Made by a program: the position numbers and the translations under genes. From contig NZ_WMBB01000012.1 in NCBI RefSeq assembly GCF_009708175.1, forward strand, positions 124,001 to 188,000: 64,000 nt of DNA. Reading direction: 5' to 3'. Below the pieces are notes generated by a model, which did no database searches, had not been told where the DNA came from, and saw only the letters and a program-made list of their open reading frames with translations. This document shows positions 1 to 7,680 of this stretch, piece by piece (position 1 is the first letter of the stretch; the number at the start of each line of letters is the position of its first letter). The DNA is from Nocardia aurantiaca (GTDB lineage: Bacteria > Actinomycetota > Actinomycetes > Mycobacteriales > Mycobacteriaceae).

Positions 1-601
1 GCGGCACCAGCAGCGAGTTCAGGACGTAGCCGGCCTTCTCCTTGTGCAGCTCGATGGGCACCATGCCGATGGCGGTGGCGAAGTCCACGACGGCCCGGTA
101 GACGGCCGGATCGGTCTCGGCGGTGCCCATGATCTCGGCGGTATTGAAGTGCCACACCTGATTCGCGAAGTGCAGCGCCAGGAACTTGTCCGGGCGGCCG
201 GTGAAGTCCTTCATGGCGCTGGGCAGCAGCGTGGAGGAGTTGGTGGCGAAGATGGTGCGCTCGGGCGCGAGCTTGCCCAAACGCTCGTAGGTCTCCTGCT
301 TGATGGTGAGCACCTCCGGCACCGCCTCGATCACCAGGTCGGCGTCGGCGACGGCCGCGCCCAGATCGGAGGTCAGCGTGATGTCCGCCGCGGTCGTCTC
401 GGCCTTGCCGTCGTCCGCGCCCGGCACCACCTGACGGTAGGTGGCGGCCAGTTTGTCGAAACGGTCGCGCGCCGCGGTCAGGGCCTCGTCATTGATGTCG
501 TAGGCGGTGACGGCGAATCCGTGGAACGCGGTCTGGAATGCGATCTGGGAACCCAGAACTCCGGTGCCGAGCACGGTGACTTTGCCGATCTCGATGCTCA
601 T
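1..601 (-). CDS. 3-hydroxyacyl-CoA dehydrogenase, C-terminus beyond the window
   Basis: The N-terminal 200 residues of an NAD-dependent 3-hydroxyacyl-CoA (3-hydroxybutyryl-CoA type) dehydrogenase; the rest lies beyond position 1. The family oxidises L-3-hydroxyacyl-CoA to 3-ketoacyl-CoA in fatty-acid or butanoate metabolism. Visible: an N-terminal Rossmann motif VLGTGVLGSQ, the acidic AYD that binds NAD ribose, the stretch VIEAVPE, and NSSTLLPS with a following LHFANQVW, the family's conserved Ser and His region. Start: ATG at 601 lies 8 nt after the Shine-Dalgarno GGGAGG. An in-frame ATG at 607 overlaps the TetR stop as ATGA but leaves only about 2 nt to the same Shine-Dalgarno. The gene follows the TetR gene without a gap, so the two are probably co-transcribed and coupled. 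Confidence 0.88.
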   Translation of the reverse strand, partial: MSIEIGKVTVLGTGVLGSQIAFQTAFHGFAVTAYDINDEALTAARDRFDKLAATYRQVVPGADDGKAETTAADITLTSDLGAAVADADLVIEAVPEVLTIKQETYERLGKLAPERTIFATNSSTLLPSAMKDFTGRPDKFLALHFANQVWHFNTAEIMGTAETDPAVYRAVVDFATAIGMVPIELHKEKAGYVLNSLLVP

Positions 602-603
602 TG

Positions 604-1257
604 TCATTGCCTCCCTGGGGATGTGAAGAATCCAGCGATAATCTGTGCGATCTGCGCCCGCAGATCCGCCATGGCGTCGTGGCCGGGACGGGTCCCGGTG
701 GACGGTTGTACCAGTGCCAGGTGCAGGACGGCGAAGATGCTACGTCCGGCCACCCTGGCCCGCTCTTCCGAACGCTCCGAGCCGATTCCGTCGCGCCGCG
801 CGTCGGCGACGAGCCGCTCGGCGATCATCGATTCCAGCCGTGCCACCAGCGCGAGCCCTGCGGAGCGGTACTTGTCGGTGGGCGAGCCGAACAACAACTC
901 GCGCTGATAGACGATGGTGTTCTCGGGTTGTTGCGCGGCCGCCCGCAGCAGCGGCCGGATCATCGCGAACACCGCCTCGACGGTGTCGGTCCGCCGCCGC
1001 GCCGCCACGGCACCGTCCTCGAGTGCGGTCCGCAGTTCCTCGTTGTAAACCATGAGCAGCAGTTCGCCTTTGGACGCCGCGTACCGGAACAGCGTCCCCG
1101 CGGCGATATCCGCGCGATCGGAGATCTGCTGCGTGGTCGTGCCTTCGAATCCGTGTTCAGCGAACATCGCTGCGGCGGCCGCGAAGATGCGTGACTGCTT
1201 GTCGTGCATCTTCCGCTGCCGTCGGCTGACGTGCACCGATCTAGCCTGTGTGACCAT
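604..1257 (-). CDS. TetR/AcrR family transcriptional regulator
   Basis: A 217-residue TetR-type repressor. The N-terminal helix-turn-helix region (about residues 18-65) has the family layout: IFAAAAAMFAEHGFEGTTT, then QISDRADIAAGTLFRYAASKGEL, with the recognition helix around GTLFRYAASK. The C-terminal half is the variable ligand-binding domain. The stop overlaps the start region of the downstream 3-hydroxyacyl-CoA dehydrogenase, so it is the first gene of a two-gene unit and may sense an acyl-CoA or related compound (inference). It is divergent from the molybdopterin oxidoreductase at 1366, and two related motifs at 1286-1312 between them are candidate operators. Confidence 0.9.
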   Translation of the reverse strand: MVTQARSVHVSRRQRKMHDKQSRIFAAAAAMFAEHGFEGTTTQQISDRADIAAGTLFRYAASKGELLLMVYNEELRTALEDGAVAARRRTDTVEAVFAMIRPLLRAAAQQPENTIVYQRELLFGSPTDKYRSAGLALVARLESMIAERLVADARRDGIGSERSEERARVAGRSIFAVLHLALVQPSTGTRPGHDAMADLRAQIAQIIAGFFTSPGRQ

Positions 1258-1285
1258 CGGACACCTCCAACCCTGCGTTCAGAAC

Positions 1286-1312
1286 TGAGTGGACTCAAAA
1301 ATGAGCGTACTC
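1286..1312. promoter_or_regulatory. Two copies of TGAGnGnACTC, candidate TetR operator
   Basis: TGAGTGGACTC (1286-1296) and TGAGCGTACTC (1302-1312) are 16 bp apart, about one and a half helical turns. The first extends to TGAGTGGACTCA, with 5-bp inverted arms. They sit in the 108-bp divergent region between the TetR gene (start 1257) and the oxidoreductase (start 1366). Such repeats are typical of autoregulated TetR genes, but binding is inferred. Confidence 0.45.
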
Positions 1313-1365
1313 CCGGTTATCGGAAGCGCAACCCGGGTGTCTGCGGCCGGGCGTATGTTGGTTGA

Positions 1366-3654
1366 ATGGCCACGCATCTCACCCACTGGGGCGTTTTCGA
1401 GGCGAGTAGCGACGGCGACCGGCTCACGGCGGTGCGGCCTTGGCGCGATGATCCGGAACCCACCCCGCTGATCGGGAATGTGGCATCGTCCCAACATCAT
1501 CCGGCGCGGATCGCGCAGCCCTATGTGCGAAAGGGCTGGCTGGAGAACGGTCCAGGGCCCGCGGCGCGTGGCGAGGACGAGTTCGTGCCGGTGTCGTGGG
1601 AGACCGCGCTGGATCTCCTGGCCGATGAATTGACCAGGGTGTATCGCGAATTCGGCCCGTCGGCGGTGTACGGCGGATCCTACGGCTGGGCCAGCGCCGG
1701 GCGATTCCATCACGCGCAGAGCCAGGTTCACCGCTTTCTGAATTGCCTCGGTGGTTATGTCTCGCACCGCAACAGCTACAGCCTGGGCGCGTCGACCGTG
1801 CTGCTGCCGCACATCCTCGCCGATATGGGCACGATCATGTCGCACGCCACGACGAAGTCCGTGCTGGCCGAGCATTCGAAGCTGGTGGTCTCGTTCGGGG
1901 GTCTGGCGCCGAAGAACGCGGCGGTGGCGCCGGGCGGGGTCTCCCGTCACAACGGCCGGGGCTGGATCGAGACGGCGCGGGGGAACGGCTGCCGGTTCGT
2001 CACCGTCAGTCCGCTGCGCGACGATATTCCGGCCGAGGCGCGGGCCGAATGGATCGCGTCCCGGCCCGGCACCGATACCGCCCTGATGCTGGCGCTGGCG
2101 CAGGTGCTCGACGCGGAAGGTCTGGCGGACAACGCTTTCCTCGATCGGTATACCGTCGGTTACGAGCGCTTCGCCGACTACCTGCGCGGAGCGGTCGATG
2201 GCGTCGTCAAGGATCCGGAGTGGGCCGAGCCGATCACAGGCGTTGCCGCGGAACGGATTCGAACGCTGGCCCGTGAGATGGCGGGCACCCGCACGCTGAT
2301 CACGGTGAGCTGGTCGCTGCAACGCGCCCGATACGGGGAGCAGCCGCTATGGCTCGGCGTGGTCCTCGCTGCCATGCTCGGCCAGATCGGCGTGCCCGGT
2401 GGTGGATTCGGGCACGGCTACGGTTCGTCCGCGAATGTCGGTTTGGCCGTGCGACTCACGTCGCCGCCGCGCCTACCGCAGGGCGTCAATGGCGTCGACG
2501 ATTTCATTCCGGTCGCGCGCATCGCGGATATGCTGCTGAACCCCGGCGCGCCTTACGAATACAACGGTGAGCACCGCGTGTATCCGAGTATCCGGCTGGT
2601 CTACTGGGCAGGCGGCAATCCCTTCCACCACCACCAGAATCTGGCCCGGCTGCGCAACGCGTTCGGCCGTCCGGACACCGTGGTGGTGCACGATCCGTTC
2701 TGGTCGGCGACGGCCCGGCACGCCGACATCGTGCTGCCCGCGACCATGACGATCGAACGTGACGACTACGGCTCCGGCGAGGGCGACCGCTTCCTGTTCC
2801 CGATGCCCGCCCTGACCCGCCCGCACGGTGAAGCCCGCGACGACTACTGGATGTTCGGTGAGCTGGCCGAAAGATTGGGCTTCGGAAAGGAATTCACCGA
2901 GGGTCGGACGACGCAGGAGTGGCTGCGCCACCTCTACGAGCAGTGGCGGGAGCGGCTGCGAAACCATGGCCACGAGGTGCCGGACTACGACTCGTTCTGG
3001 GCTGGGGAATCGATAGAGCTGCCCCTCGAGGCCGAGCAGCACATCGCGTTCGCGGATTTCCGCGCCGACCCGTCGGCGCATCCGCTCGGCACCCCGAGCG
3101 GCCGAATCGAGATCTTCTCCGAGACCATCGCGAGCTTCGGCTACGACGATTGCCCGGGCCACCCGGTCTGGCTCGAGCCCGACGAGTGGCTGGGCAGTCC
3201 GCTGGCGGCGCGGTTCCCTCTGCAGTTGGTGGCCAACCAGCCCCGAACCAAGCTGCACAGTCAGCTGGATATCGGCGCGCACAGCCAGTCCACGAAAATC
3301 TCCGGGCGCGAACCGGTCCGGCTGCATCCGGACGACGCCGCCGCACGCGGCCTCGGCTCGGGTGACATCGTCCGGATCTTCAATGACCGCGGCAGCTGCC
3401 TGGCCGGACTGGAAATCAGTGAAGCCGTACGGCCCGCGGTCGCGCAGTTGTCGACCGGAGCCTGGTACGACCCCGACCCCGACGACCCGACATTCTGCCG
3501 CCACGGAAACCCGAACGCGCTGACCGCCGATCGCGGTACCTCCCGCCTGAGCCAGGGCTGCACCGGCCAGCTGTCCCTGGTGGAGATCGAGCGCTACACC
3601 GGCCCGATCCCGCCGCTGACCGTCACCGGCCCGCCTGCGATCGCCGATTCCTGA
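1366..3654 (+). CDS. Molybdopterin-dependent oxidoreductase, BisC/TorZ/DMSO reductase family
   Basis: A 762-residue catalytic subunit of the DMSO reductase superfamily, single-subunit bis-MGD type that reduces S- or N-oxides (biotin sulfoxide, methionine sulfoxide, TMAO). There is no N-terminal 4Fe-4S cysteine cluster, as in BisC/TorA. Near residues 103-120 it carries GGSYGWASAGRFHHAQSQ, the family signature in which the Ser of YGWAS (residue 110) is the expected Mo ligand. A C-terminal molybdopterin-dinucleotide-binding domain starts near PLQLVANQPRTKLHSQLD. No twin-arginine signal is seen, so a cytoplasmic repair or salvage reductase is more likely than a respiratory one. No convincing Shine-Dalgarno precedes the ATG. 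A TATGTT box ends 6 nt before it, which fits a leaderless transcript. The physiological substrate cannot be read from sequence. Confidence 0.9.
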   Translation: MATHLTHWGVFEASSDGDRLTAVRPWRDDPEPTPLIGNVASSQHHPARIAQPYVRKGWLENGPGPAARGEDEFVPVSWETALDLLADELTRVYREFGPSAVYGGSYGWASAGRFHHAQSQVHRFLNCLGGYVSHRNSYSLGASTVLLPHILADMGTIMSHATTKSVLAEHSKLVVSFGGLAPKNAAVAPGGVSRHNGRGWIETARGNGCRFVTVSPLRDDIPAEARAEWIASRPGTDTALMLALAQVLDAEGLADNAFLDRYTVGYERFADYLRGAVDGVVKDPEWAEPITGVAAERIRTLAREMAGTRTLITVSWSLQRARYGEQPLWLGVVLAAMLGQIGVPGGGFGHGYGSSANVGLAVRLTSPPRLPQGVNGVDDFIPVARIADMLLNPGAPYEYNGEHRVYPSIRLVYWAGGNPFHHHQNLARLRNAFGRPDTVVVHDPFWSATARHADIVLPATMTIERDDYGSGEGDRFLFPMPALTRPHGEARDDYWMFGELAERLGFGKEFTEGRTTQEWLRHLYEQWRERLRNHGHEVPDYDSFWAGESIELPLEAEQHIAFADFRADPSAHPLGTPSGRIEIFSETIASFGYDDCPGHPVWLEPDEWLGSPLAARFPLQLVANQPRTKLHSQLDIGAHSQSTKISGREPVRLHPDDAAARGLGSGDIVRIFNDRGSCLAGLEISEAVRPAVAQLSTGAWYDPDPDDPTFCRHGNPNALTADRGTSRLSQGCTGQLSLVEIERYTGPIPPLTVTGPPAIADS

Positions 3655-3855
3655 GCTCGCCGATGACTCCGGGTGGGTCGGGGCATGGTGGCCCAGCCGC
3701 TCTGTGGGAGAAGAGGATATGGCTCGAGGCGGCGCCGGGCACCATCTCCAATAGCGTGGTGATTTTGGTGGTGGCGGGCATTCGCCACGGTTGATTCCAC
3801 GTACATTCGCATGTGTCCCGCATCACTGGTCAGGAGCTGTCGCGGGGGTCAATGG

Positions 3856-5196
3856 ATGGAGTCAACCTCGATGCAAACAAGTATCCGAGCCTGTTCGGCA
3901 GCGTTCGCGGTGATCTGCGGTGTGCTGTTCACCGGAGTCGGTACGCCACCGGCCTCGGCGAGTCTCCCCGATGTACCGGCGCCGGCGGGTCCGTGGGGGT
4001 CGTTCTATGATCCGCCCACGGAGTTGCCTGGCGAGGCGGCCGGAGACGTGATCCGCGAACAATCGTTCACGCCGGCCCTGTCGGTGCCCTCGGCCACGGG
4101 AGCTTTCCCCGGCACGGCTCGGCGCATCATGTACCGCAGTGTTGACGACGCCGGTCGCGCGATCGCTGTGACCGGCACCTACTTCGAGCCCAGCACTCCA
4201 TGGCCGGGCCCGAGCCGGCCCCTGGTGTCGCTGGCATCGGGAACGATCGGCGAGGGGCGTCAGTGCGCGCCTTCGATCGCGCTGCAATCCGTGGTGCATT
4301 ACAGCCCGCCGTTCGACCTGTCGATCGCCTACGAACAGCTGGCTGTCGATTACCTGCTGGGGCAGGGGATCGCGGTCGTTTTCACCGATTACGTCGGACT
4401 CGGGACCCCGGGTCCTCACCCCTACGGCAATCGTGCGGCCTCCGCGCGGGCGGTCATCGACGCGGCACGAGCCGCCCAGCGTCTTCCCGGAACCTCGCTG
4501 AGTCCAGATGGGCCGGTGGGTTTCTGGGGCTACTCCCAGGGTGGCCATGCCGCGGCGGCCGCTGCGGAATTGCAGCCGACCTACGCTCCGGAGCTGAACA
4601 TGAAGGGCACCTACGCGGGAGCCCCGCCGGTGAAGCTGGACGACACGCTGGCCCTGGCGGAAGGGAGCACCCTCATCGGAGCTGTCGGTTACTTCCTCGA
4701 CGGAGCGGTACGCACCAATCCGGAAATCGGTCCCGTGCTCGACCGCGTACTCAACGACCAGGGTCGAGCCATGATGAGCAGCACTGCCAACCAATGCATC
4801 GGTGAAACGCTGCTGAACTATTCGTTCCAGCACACCACGCAATGGACCAACACCGGCGAATCACTGGGCGCCGCGGTCACCAGCGACCCGATCGGGCGTC
4901 GCATCGTCGAGGAACAGGCCATCGGAAACCTGACCCCCGCGTCACCGATTCTGCTCGCCTCCAACGTCAACGACGACGCGGTCCCCTACAGCCGTGTGCA
5001 CGACCTCGCGCAGACCTGGTGTGAGCGAGGAGTCCCGGTCACGCTCAGCACCATCGAGCTGCCACCGATCATTCCGGGGACCGCGGTCGGTCACGGGGTC
5101 CCCGAATTCGCCAACGTCCCGGCTGCCGCGGCATGGATGATCGATCGATTCAACGACGTCGGAATTCTTCATCAGATGAATTGCGAACAGAAGTAG
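3856..5196 (+). CDS. Secreted triacylglycerol lipase, LIP family
   Basis: A secretory lipase (PF03583 type), 446 residues from ATG 3856; in-frame ATGs at 3811 and 3871 are alternatives, and a GGGGG stretch stands about 8 nt before 3856. A Sec signal peptide (SIRACSAAFAVICGVLFTG, then PPASAS) gives cleavage near ASA-S. The catalytic triad is plausible: the nucleophile in GYSQGG, Asp in SNVNDDAVPYSRVHDLA, and His in AVGHGVPEF. Mature protein starts with the family's typical WGSFYDPP-like segment. It should hydrolyse acylglycerols outside the cell; Nocardia and mycobacteria carry many paralogs. It stands alone between the oxidoreductase and the LysR terminator, with a 200-bp upstream region in which nothing further was recognised. 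Confidence 0.88.
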   Translation: MESTSMQTSIRACSAAFAVICGVLFTGVGTPPASASLPDVPAPAGPWGSFYDPPTELPGEAAGDVIREQSFTPALSVPSATGAFPGTARRIMYRSVDDAGRAIAVTGTYFEPSTPWPGPSRPLVSLASGTIGEGRQCAPSIALQSVVHYSPPFDLSIAYEQLAVDYLLGQGIAVVFTDYVGLGTPGPHPYGNRAASARAVIDAARAAQRLPGTSLSPDGPVGFWGYSQGGHAAAAAAELQPTYAPELNMKGTYAGAPPVKLDDTLALAEGSTLIGAVGYFLDGAVRTNPEIGPVLDRVLNDQGRAMMSSTANQCIGETLLNYSFQHTTQWTNTGESLGAAVTSDPIGRRIVEEQAIGNLTPASPILLASNVNDDAVPYSRVHDLAQTWCERGVPVTLSTIELPPIIPGTAVGHGVPEFANVPAAAAWMIDRFNDVGILHQMNCEQK

Positions 5197-5366
5197 TGAT
5201 CGCCACAGTGGCAACGGATTCAGCGACCGCCACATTGGAGGTGAGCGCATCGACCGCCGCATCCCTCTATGCGGTCTCCGGTGTCGATCGTTTGCTCGAC
5301 CTGGTCATGGACTTCGGCGAGTGACTCCCGTAATCGCGACCGCGACAACACCCCACCCGACCCGAG

Positions 5367-5401
5367 CAGAATAGGGCGGCGCCGCGCGCCGCCCTATTCT
5401 G
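5367..5401. terminator. Perfect 15-bp stem-loop between convergent genes
   Basis: CAGAATAGGGCGGCG (5367-5381) and its exact reverse complement (5387-5401) enclose a 5-nt loop. It overlaps the stop codon of the minus-strand LysR gene (5394-5396) and lies 170 bp after the lipase. There is no T-tract on either side, so it is a terminator-like hairpin, probably serving both convergent genes. Confidence 0.6.
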
Positions 5402-6332
5402 CGGCAGCCCGCATCGCGTCTGCGTCTCGGTATCGGAGGGGCAGGCGAGTGGGAGGCGCGTCGGGTGTCCCGTTCGCGGTGAGGGCCTCGATGACGGTGC
5501 GGGCCGCATTGGACGGTGTGCGCTCGGCGGCATGGCCGACGCACAGTTTCCAGGGCAGCGGCCGGGGCGCGAAGTCGCAATAAGGCACGCCGGGGGAGAG
5601 CCGCGCGACGGACTTCGGGATGAGCGCCACCCCGAAGTCCTTGGCGGCCAGTTCCAATGCGAAGGCCTGGTCGGCCACCTCGATGACGGGATGGCGGCCG
5701 GAGAAGAGGTCGTCGGCGATGGTGCGGATGCCCCAGCCCGGCGGGAAGTCGATGAAGCGAACGCCATCCAGGTCGGCGGCCCGGAAGGGGCGGCCCGCCA
5801 GCGGATGACCGGGCGCGGTGCACAGCACGAGGGTCTCCTCGACGATGAGATGGGTGGTGATGCCGGGGAATTCGCTGCTCGTGCCCGCGAGCAGCGCCAG
5901 TTCGAGTGAATTGTCGCGCAGCCCGGCCACATTGCCCGCCATGCCGGAGATGCTCTGCCGCATTTGCAGGGTGACCGCCGGAAACCGCTGGTGCAGTTCG
6001 GCGATGATGCCCGCCAGGTCGAAATTGTGAACGTTCATGAGGTTGCCGATGACCACCTCGCCGCGGATCTCGCCGCGGGCCGCGTCGATGGCGTCCACGA
6101 TGTCGCGGCGGGCGCGCAGCAGGGTGCGGGCGGGGGCGACCATGGCCCGGCCCGCCTCGGTCAGCTCCAGGGTGCGCGGGGTGCGGTCGAACAGGCGCAC
6201 GCCGAGTTCGCGCTCGAGCTTGGCGACGCTGGTGGAGACGGCCGATTGCACCAGGTTCAGCGTCCGCGCCGCCGCGGTGAAGGACCGGTGGTCACAGCAG
6301 GCCAGGAAGCATTCGATCTGACGCAACTCCAT
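5394..6332 (-). CDS. LysR family transcriptional regulator
   Basis: A 312-residue LysR-type regulator. The N-terminal winged helix-turn-helix (residues 1-60) reads MELRQIECFLACCDHRSFT, then AARTLNLVQSAVSTSVAKLE and LGVRLFDRTPRTLELTEAG, all family-typical. The C-terminal periplasmic-binding-like domain (about 90-290) begins GEVVIGNLMNVHNFDLAGI. It is divergent from the MFS transporter at 6436; the shared 103-bp region holds a palindrome with the LysR T-N11-A pattern. It most likely activates or represses that transporter in response to a small ligand (inference). Confidence 0.93.
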   Translation of the reverse strand: MELRQIECFLACCDHRSFTAAARTLNLVQSAVSTSVAKLERELGVRLFDRTPRTLELTEAGRAMVAPARTLLRARRDIVDAIDAARGEIRGEVVIGNLMNVHNFDLAGIIAELHQRFPAVTLQMRQSISGMAGNVAGLRDNSLELALLAGTSSEFPGITTHLIVEETLVLCTAPGHPLAGRPFRAADLDGVRFIDFPPGWGIRTIADDLFSGRHPVIEVADQAFALELAAKDFGVALIPKSVARLSPGVPYCDFAPRPLPWKLCVGHAAERTPSNAARTVIEALTANGTPDAPPTRLPLRYRDADAMRAAAE

Positions 6333-6350
6333 GGACGGAGCCTACCGATT

Positions 6351-6369
6351 CCATCTTGTTCATAGATGG
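6351..6369. promoter_or_regulatory. Palindrome CCATCT-N7-AGATGG, candidate LysR-type operator
   Basis: Perfect 6-bp inverted arms with a 7-bp spacer, between the LysR start (6332) and the transporter start (6436), in a locally AT-richer stretch. The inner bases fit the T-N11-A rule of LysR-type sites. Binding is inferred from position. Confidence 0.5.
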
Positions 6370-6435
6370 CAGTATCTAAAACCATCGCTTTTGTTGATTC
6401 GCTCGCGCGCCCACCATGAACTGGTGATCGATTCG

Positions 6436-7680
6436 ATGACCGCCGCGCCCGCGCGGCCTGTGCGCGAGACCGCGCTGACCCGCACGACCGTGTTGGTGTT
6501 CGCCGTGACGGCGGGCTCGTCGGCGGCGGGCAACTACTATCTGCAACCCCTGCTGCACGAGGTCGCCGGGGATCTGCACATCTCCACCGCCACCGCGGCC
6601 CTGCTGGTCAGCGCGGCCCAGATCGGCTACCTGTGCGGCCTGGCCCTGCTGGTGCCGCTGGGCGATTTCCTGCACCGCCACCGTATGGTCCCGATGCTGC
6701 TGCTGGCCTCGGTTGCGGCCCTGCTGGTTTCGGCGTTCGCGCCGAACTTCGGCGTCCTGTTCGCGGGGGTGGCGGCCACCGGTGTGGCGGCCTCGGCGGC
6801 GCAGGTGGTGGTGCCCTGGGCCTCGGCGCTGGCCGATCCGGCGCGGCGCGGGCAGGTGGTCGGCACCGTGATGAGCGGACTGCTGCTGGGAATCCTGTTG
6901 TCGCGGGTGCTGTCCGGGGCGGTGGCGCAGCTGGGCGGCTGGCGGGCGGTGCTGCTGGTGGCGGCCGGATTGCAGGTGGTGATGGCGATCAGCGTGTACG
7001 CGCTCGCGCCCGCCACCCCGCGCGCCGCGACGGGGGAGAGCTATCCGCAGGTGCTGGCCTCGATCCTGGGCCTGATCCGCAGGCACGCGGTGCTGCGGCA
7101 GCGCATGATGCTGGGCTTCATTCTGATGGCCTGTTTTTCGGCGGTGTGGACGGCTATCGCCTTCCTGCTGTCCGGTTCCCGCGGAAGCGAGTACCACTAT
7201 TCGGAATTCGCCATCGGCCTGTTCGGTCTGGCGGGTGTGGTCGGGGCGCTGGGCGCACCTGTGGTCGGGCGTTCGGCCGATCGCGGTCGGCTGCGCCGCG
7301 TCACCACGCTGACCTGGCTCGTGCTGCTGGCCGGCTGGGCGTTGATGGCCTGGGGCGCGCACAGCGTGGCGGCGCTCATCACCGCGCTGGTGATCTTCGA
7401 CTTCGGTATCCAGGGCGCGCACCTGACCAATCAGAGCGCCATCTACACCCTCGATCCGGCCGCGCGCAGTCGCCTGACCACCGCCTATATGGTCACCTAT
7501 TTCCTGGGCGGGGTCGTCGGTTCGGTGACGGCCGGTGCGGCCTACGAGGCGGGTGGCTGGTCGCTGGTGTGCGAAATCGGTGTCGTGGCAACGGTGCTGG
7601 GCCTGCTGCTGTGGGCGGTGTTCGCACTCCGCCCACAGCGCTCCGGGGTGCGTCAGTCCGCCATGGCCGCGGGCAGCTGA
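6436..7680 (+). CDS. MFS transporter
   Basis: About 414 residues with roughly 12 predicted membrane segments. The N-terminal part reads TVLVFAVTAGSSAAGNYYLQPLL and continues with alternating hydrophobic helices; the loop PLGDFLHRHRMVPML between helices 2 and 3 is a variant of the MFS A motif. It resembles the YgaY/arabinose-efflux-like group of drug or metabolite exporters. The open frame extends upstream over the LysR start, so the true start is downstream: ATG 6436 is used, GTG 6424 is possible, and neither has a good Shine-Dalgarno. Its 3' end overlaps by 28 bp the 3' end of the alpha-oxoamine synthase on the other strand. It could export the product of that cluster, but the divergent LysR is the closer functional link. 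Confidence 0.87.
   Translation: MTAAPARPVRETALTRTTVLVFAVTAGSSAAGNYYLQPLLHEVAGDLHISTATAALLVSAAQIGYLCGLALLVPLGDFLHRHRMVPMLLLASVAALLVSAFAPNFGVLFAGVAATGVAASAAQVVVPWASALADPARRGQVVGTVMSGLLLGILLSRVLSGAVAQLGGWRAVLLVAAGLQVVMAISVYALAPATPRAATGESYPQVLASILGLIRRHAVLRQRMMLGFILMACFSAVWTAIAFLLSGSRGSEYHYSEFAIGLFGLAGVVGALGAPVVGRSADRGRLRRVTTLTWLVLLAGWALMAWGAHSVAALITALVIFDFGIQGAHLTNQSAIYTLDPAARSRLTTAYMVTYFLGGVVGSVTAGAAYEAGGWSLVCEIGVVATVLGLLLWAVFALRPQRSGVRQSAMAAGS

Noticed and set aside
44..907. Long plus-strand frames opposite the dehydrogenase and TetR genes
   Set aside because: They mirror the minus-strand genes, have Arg/Gly-rich composition from GC-rich codons in other frames, and no recognisable domain.
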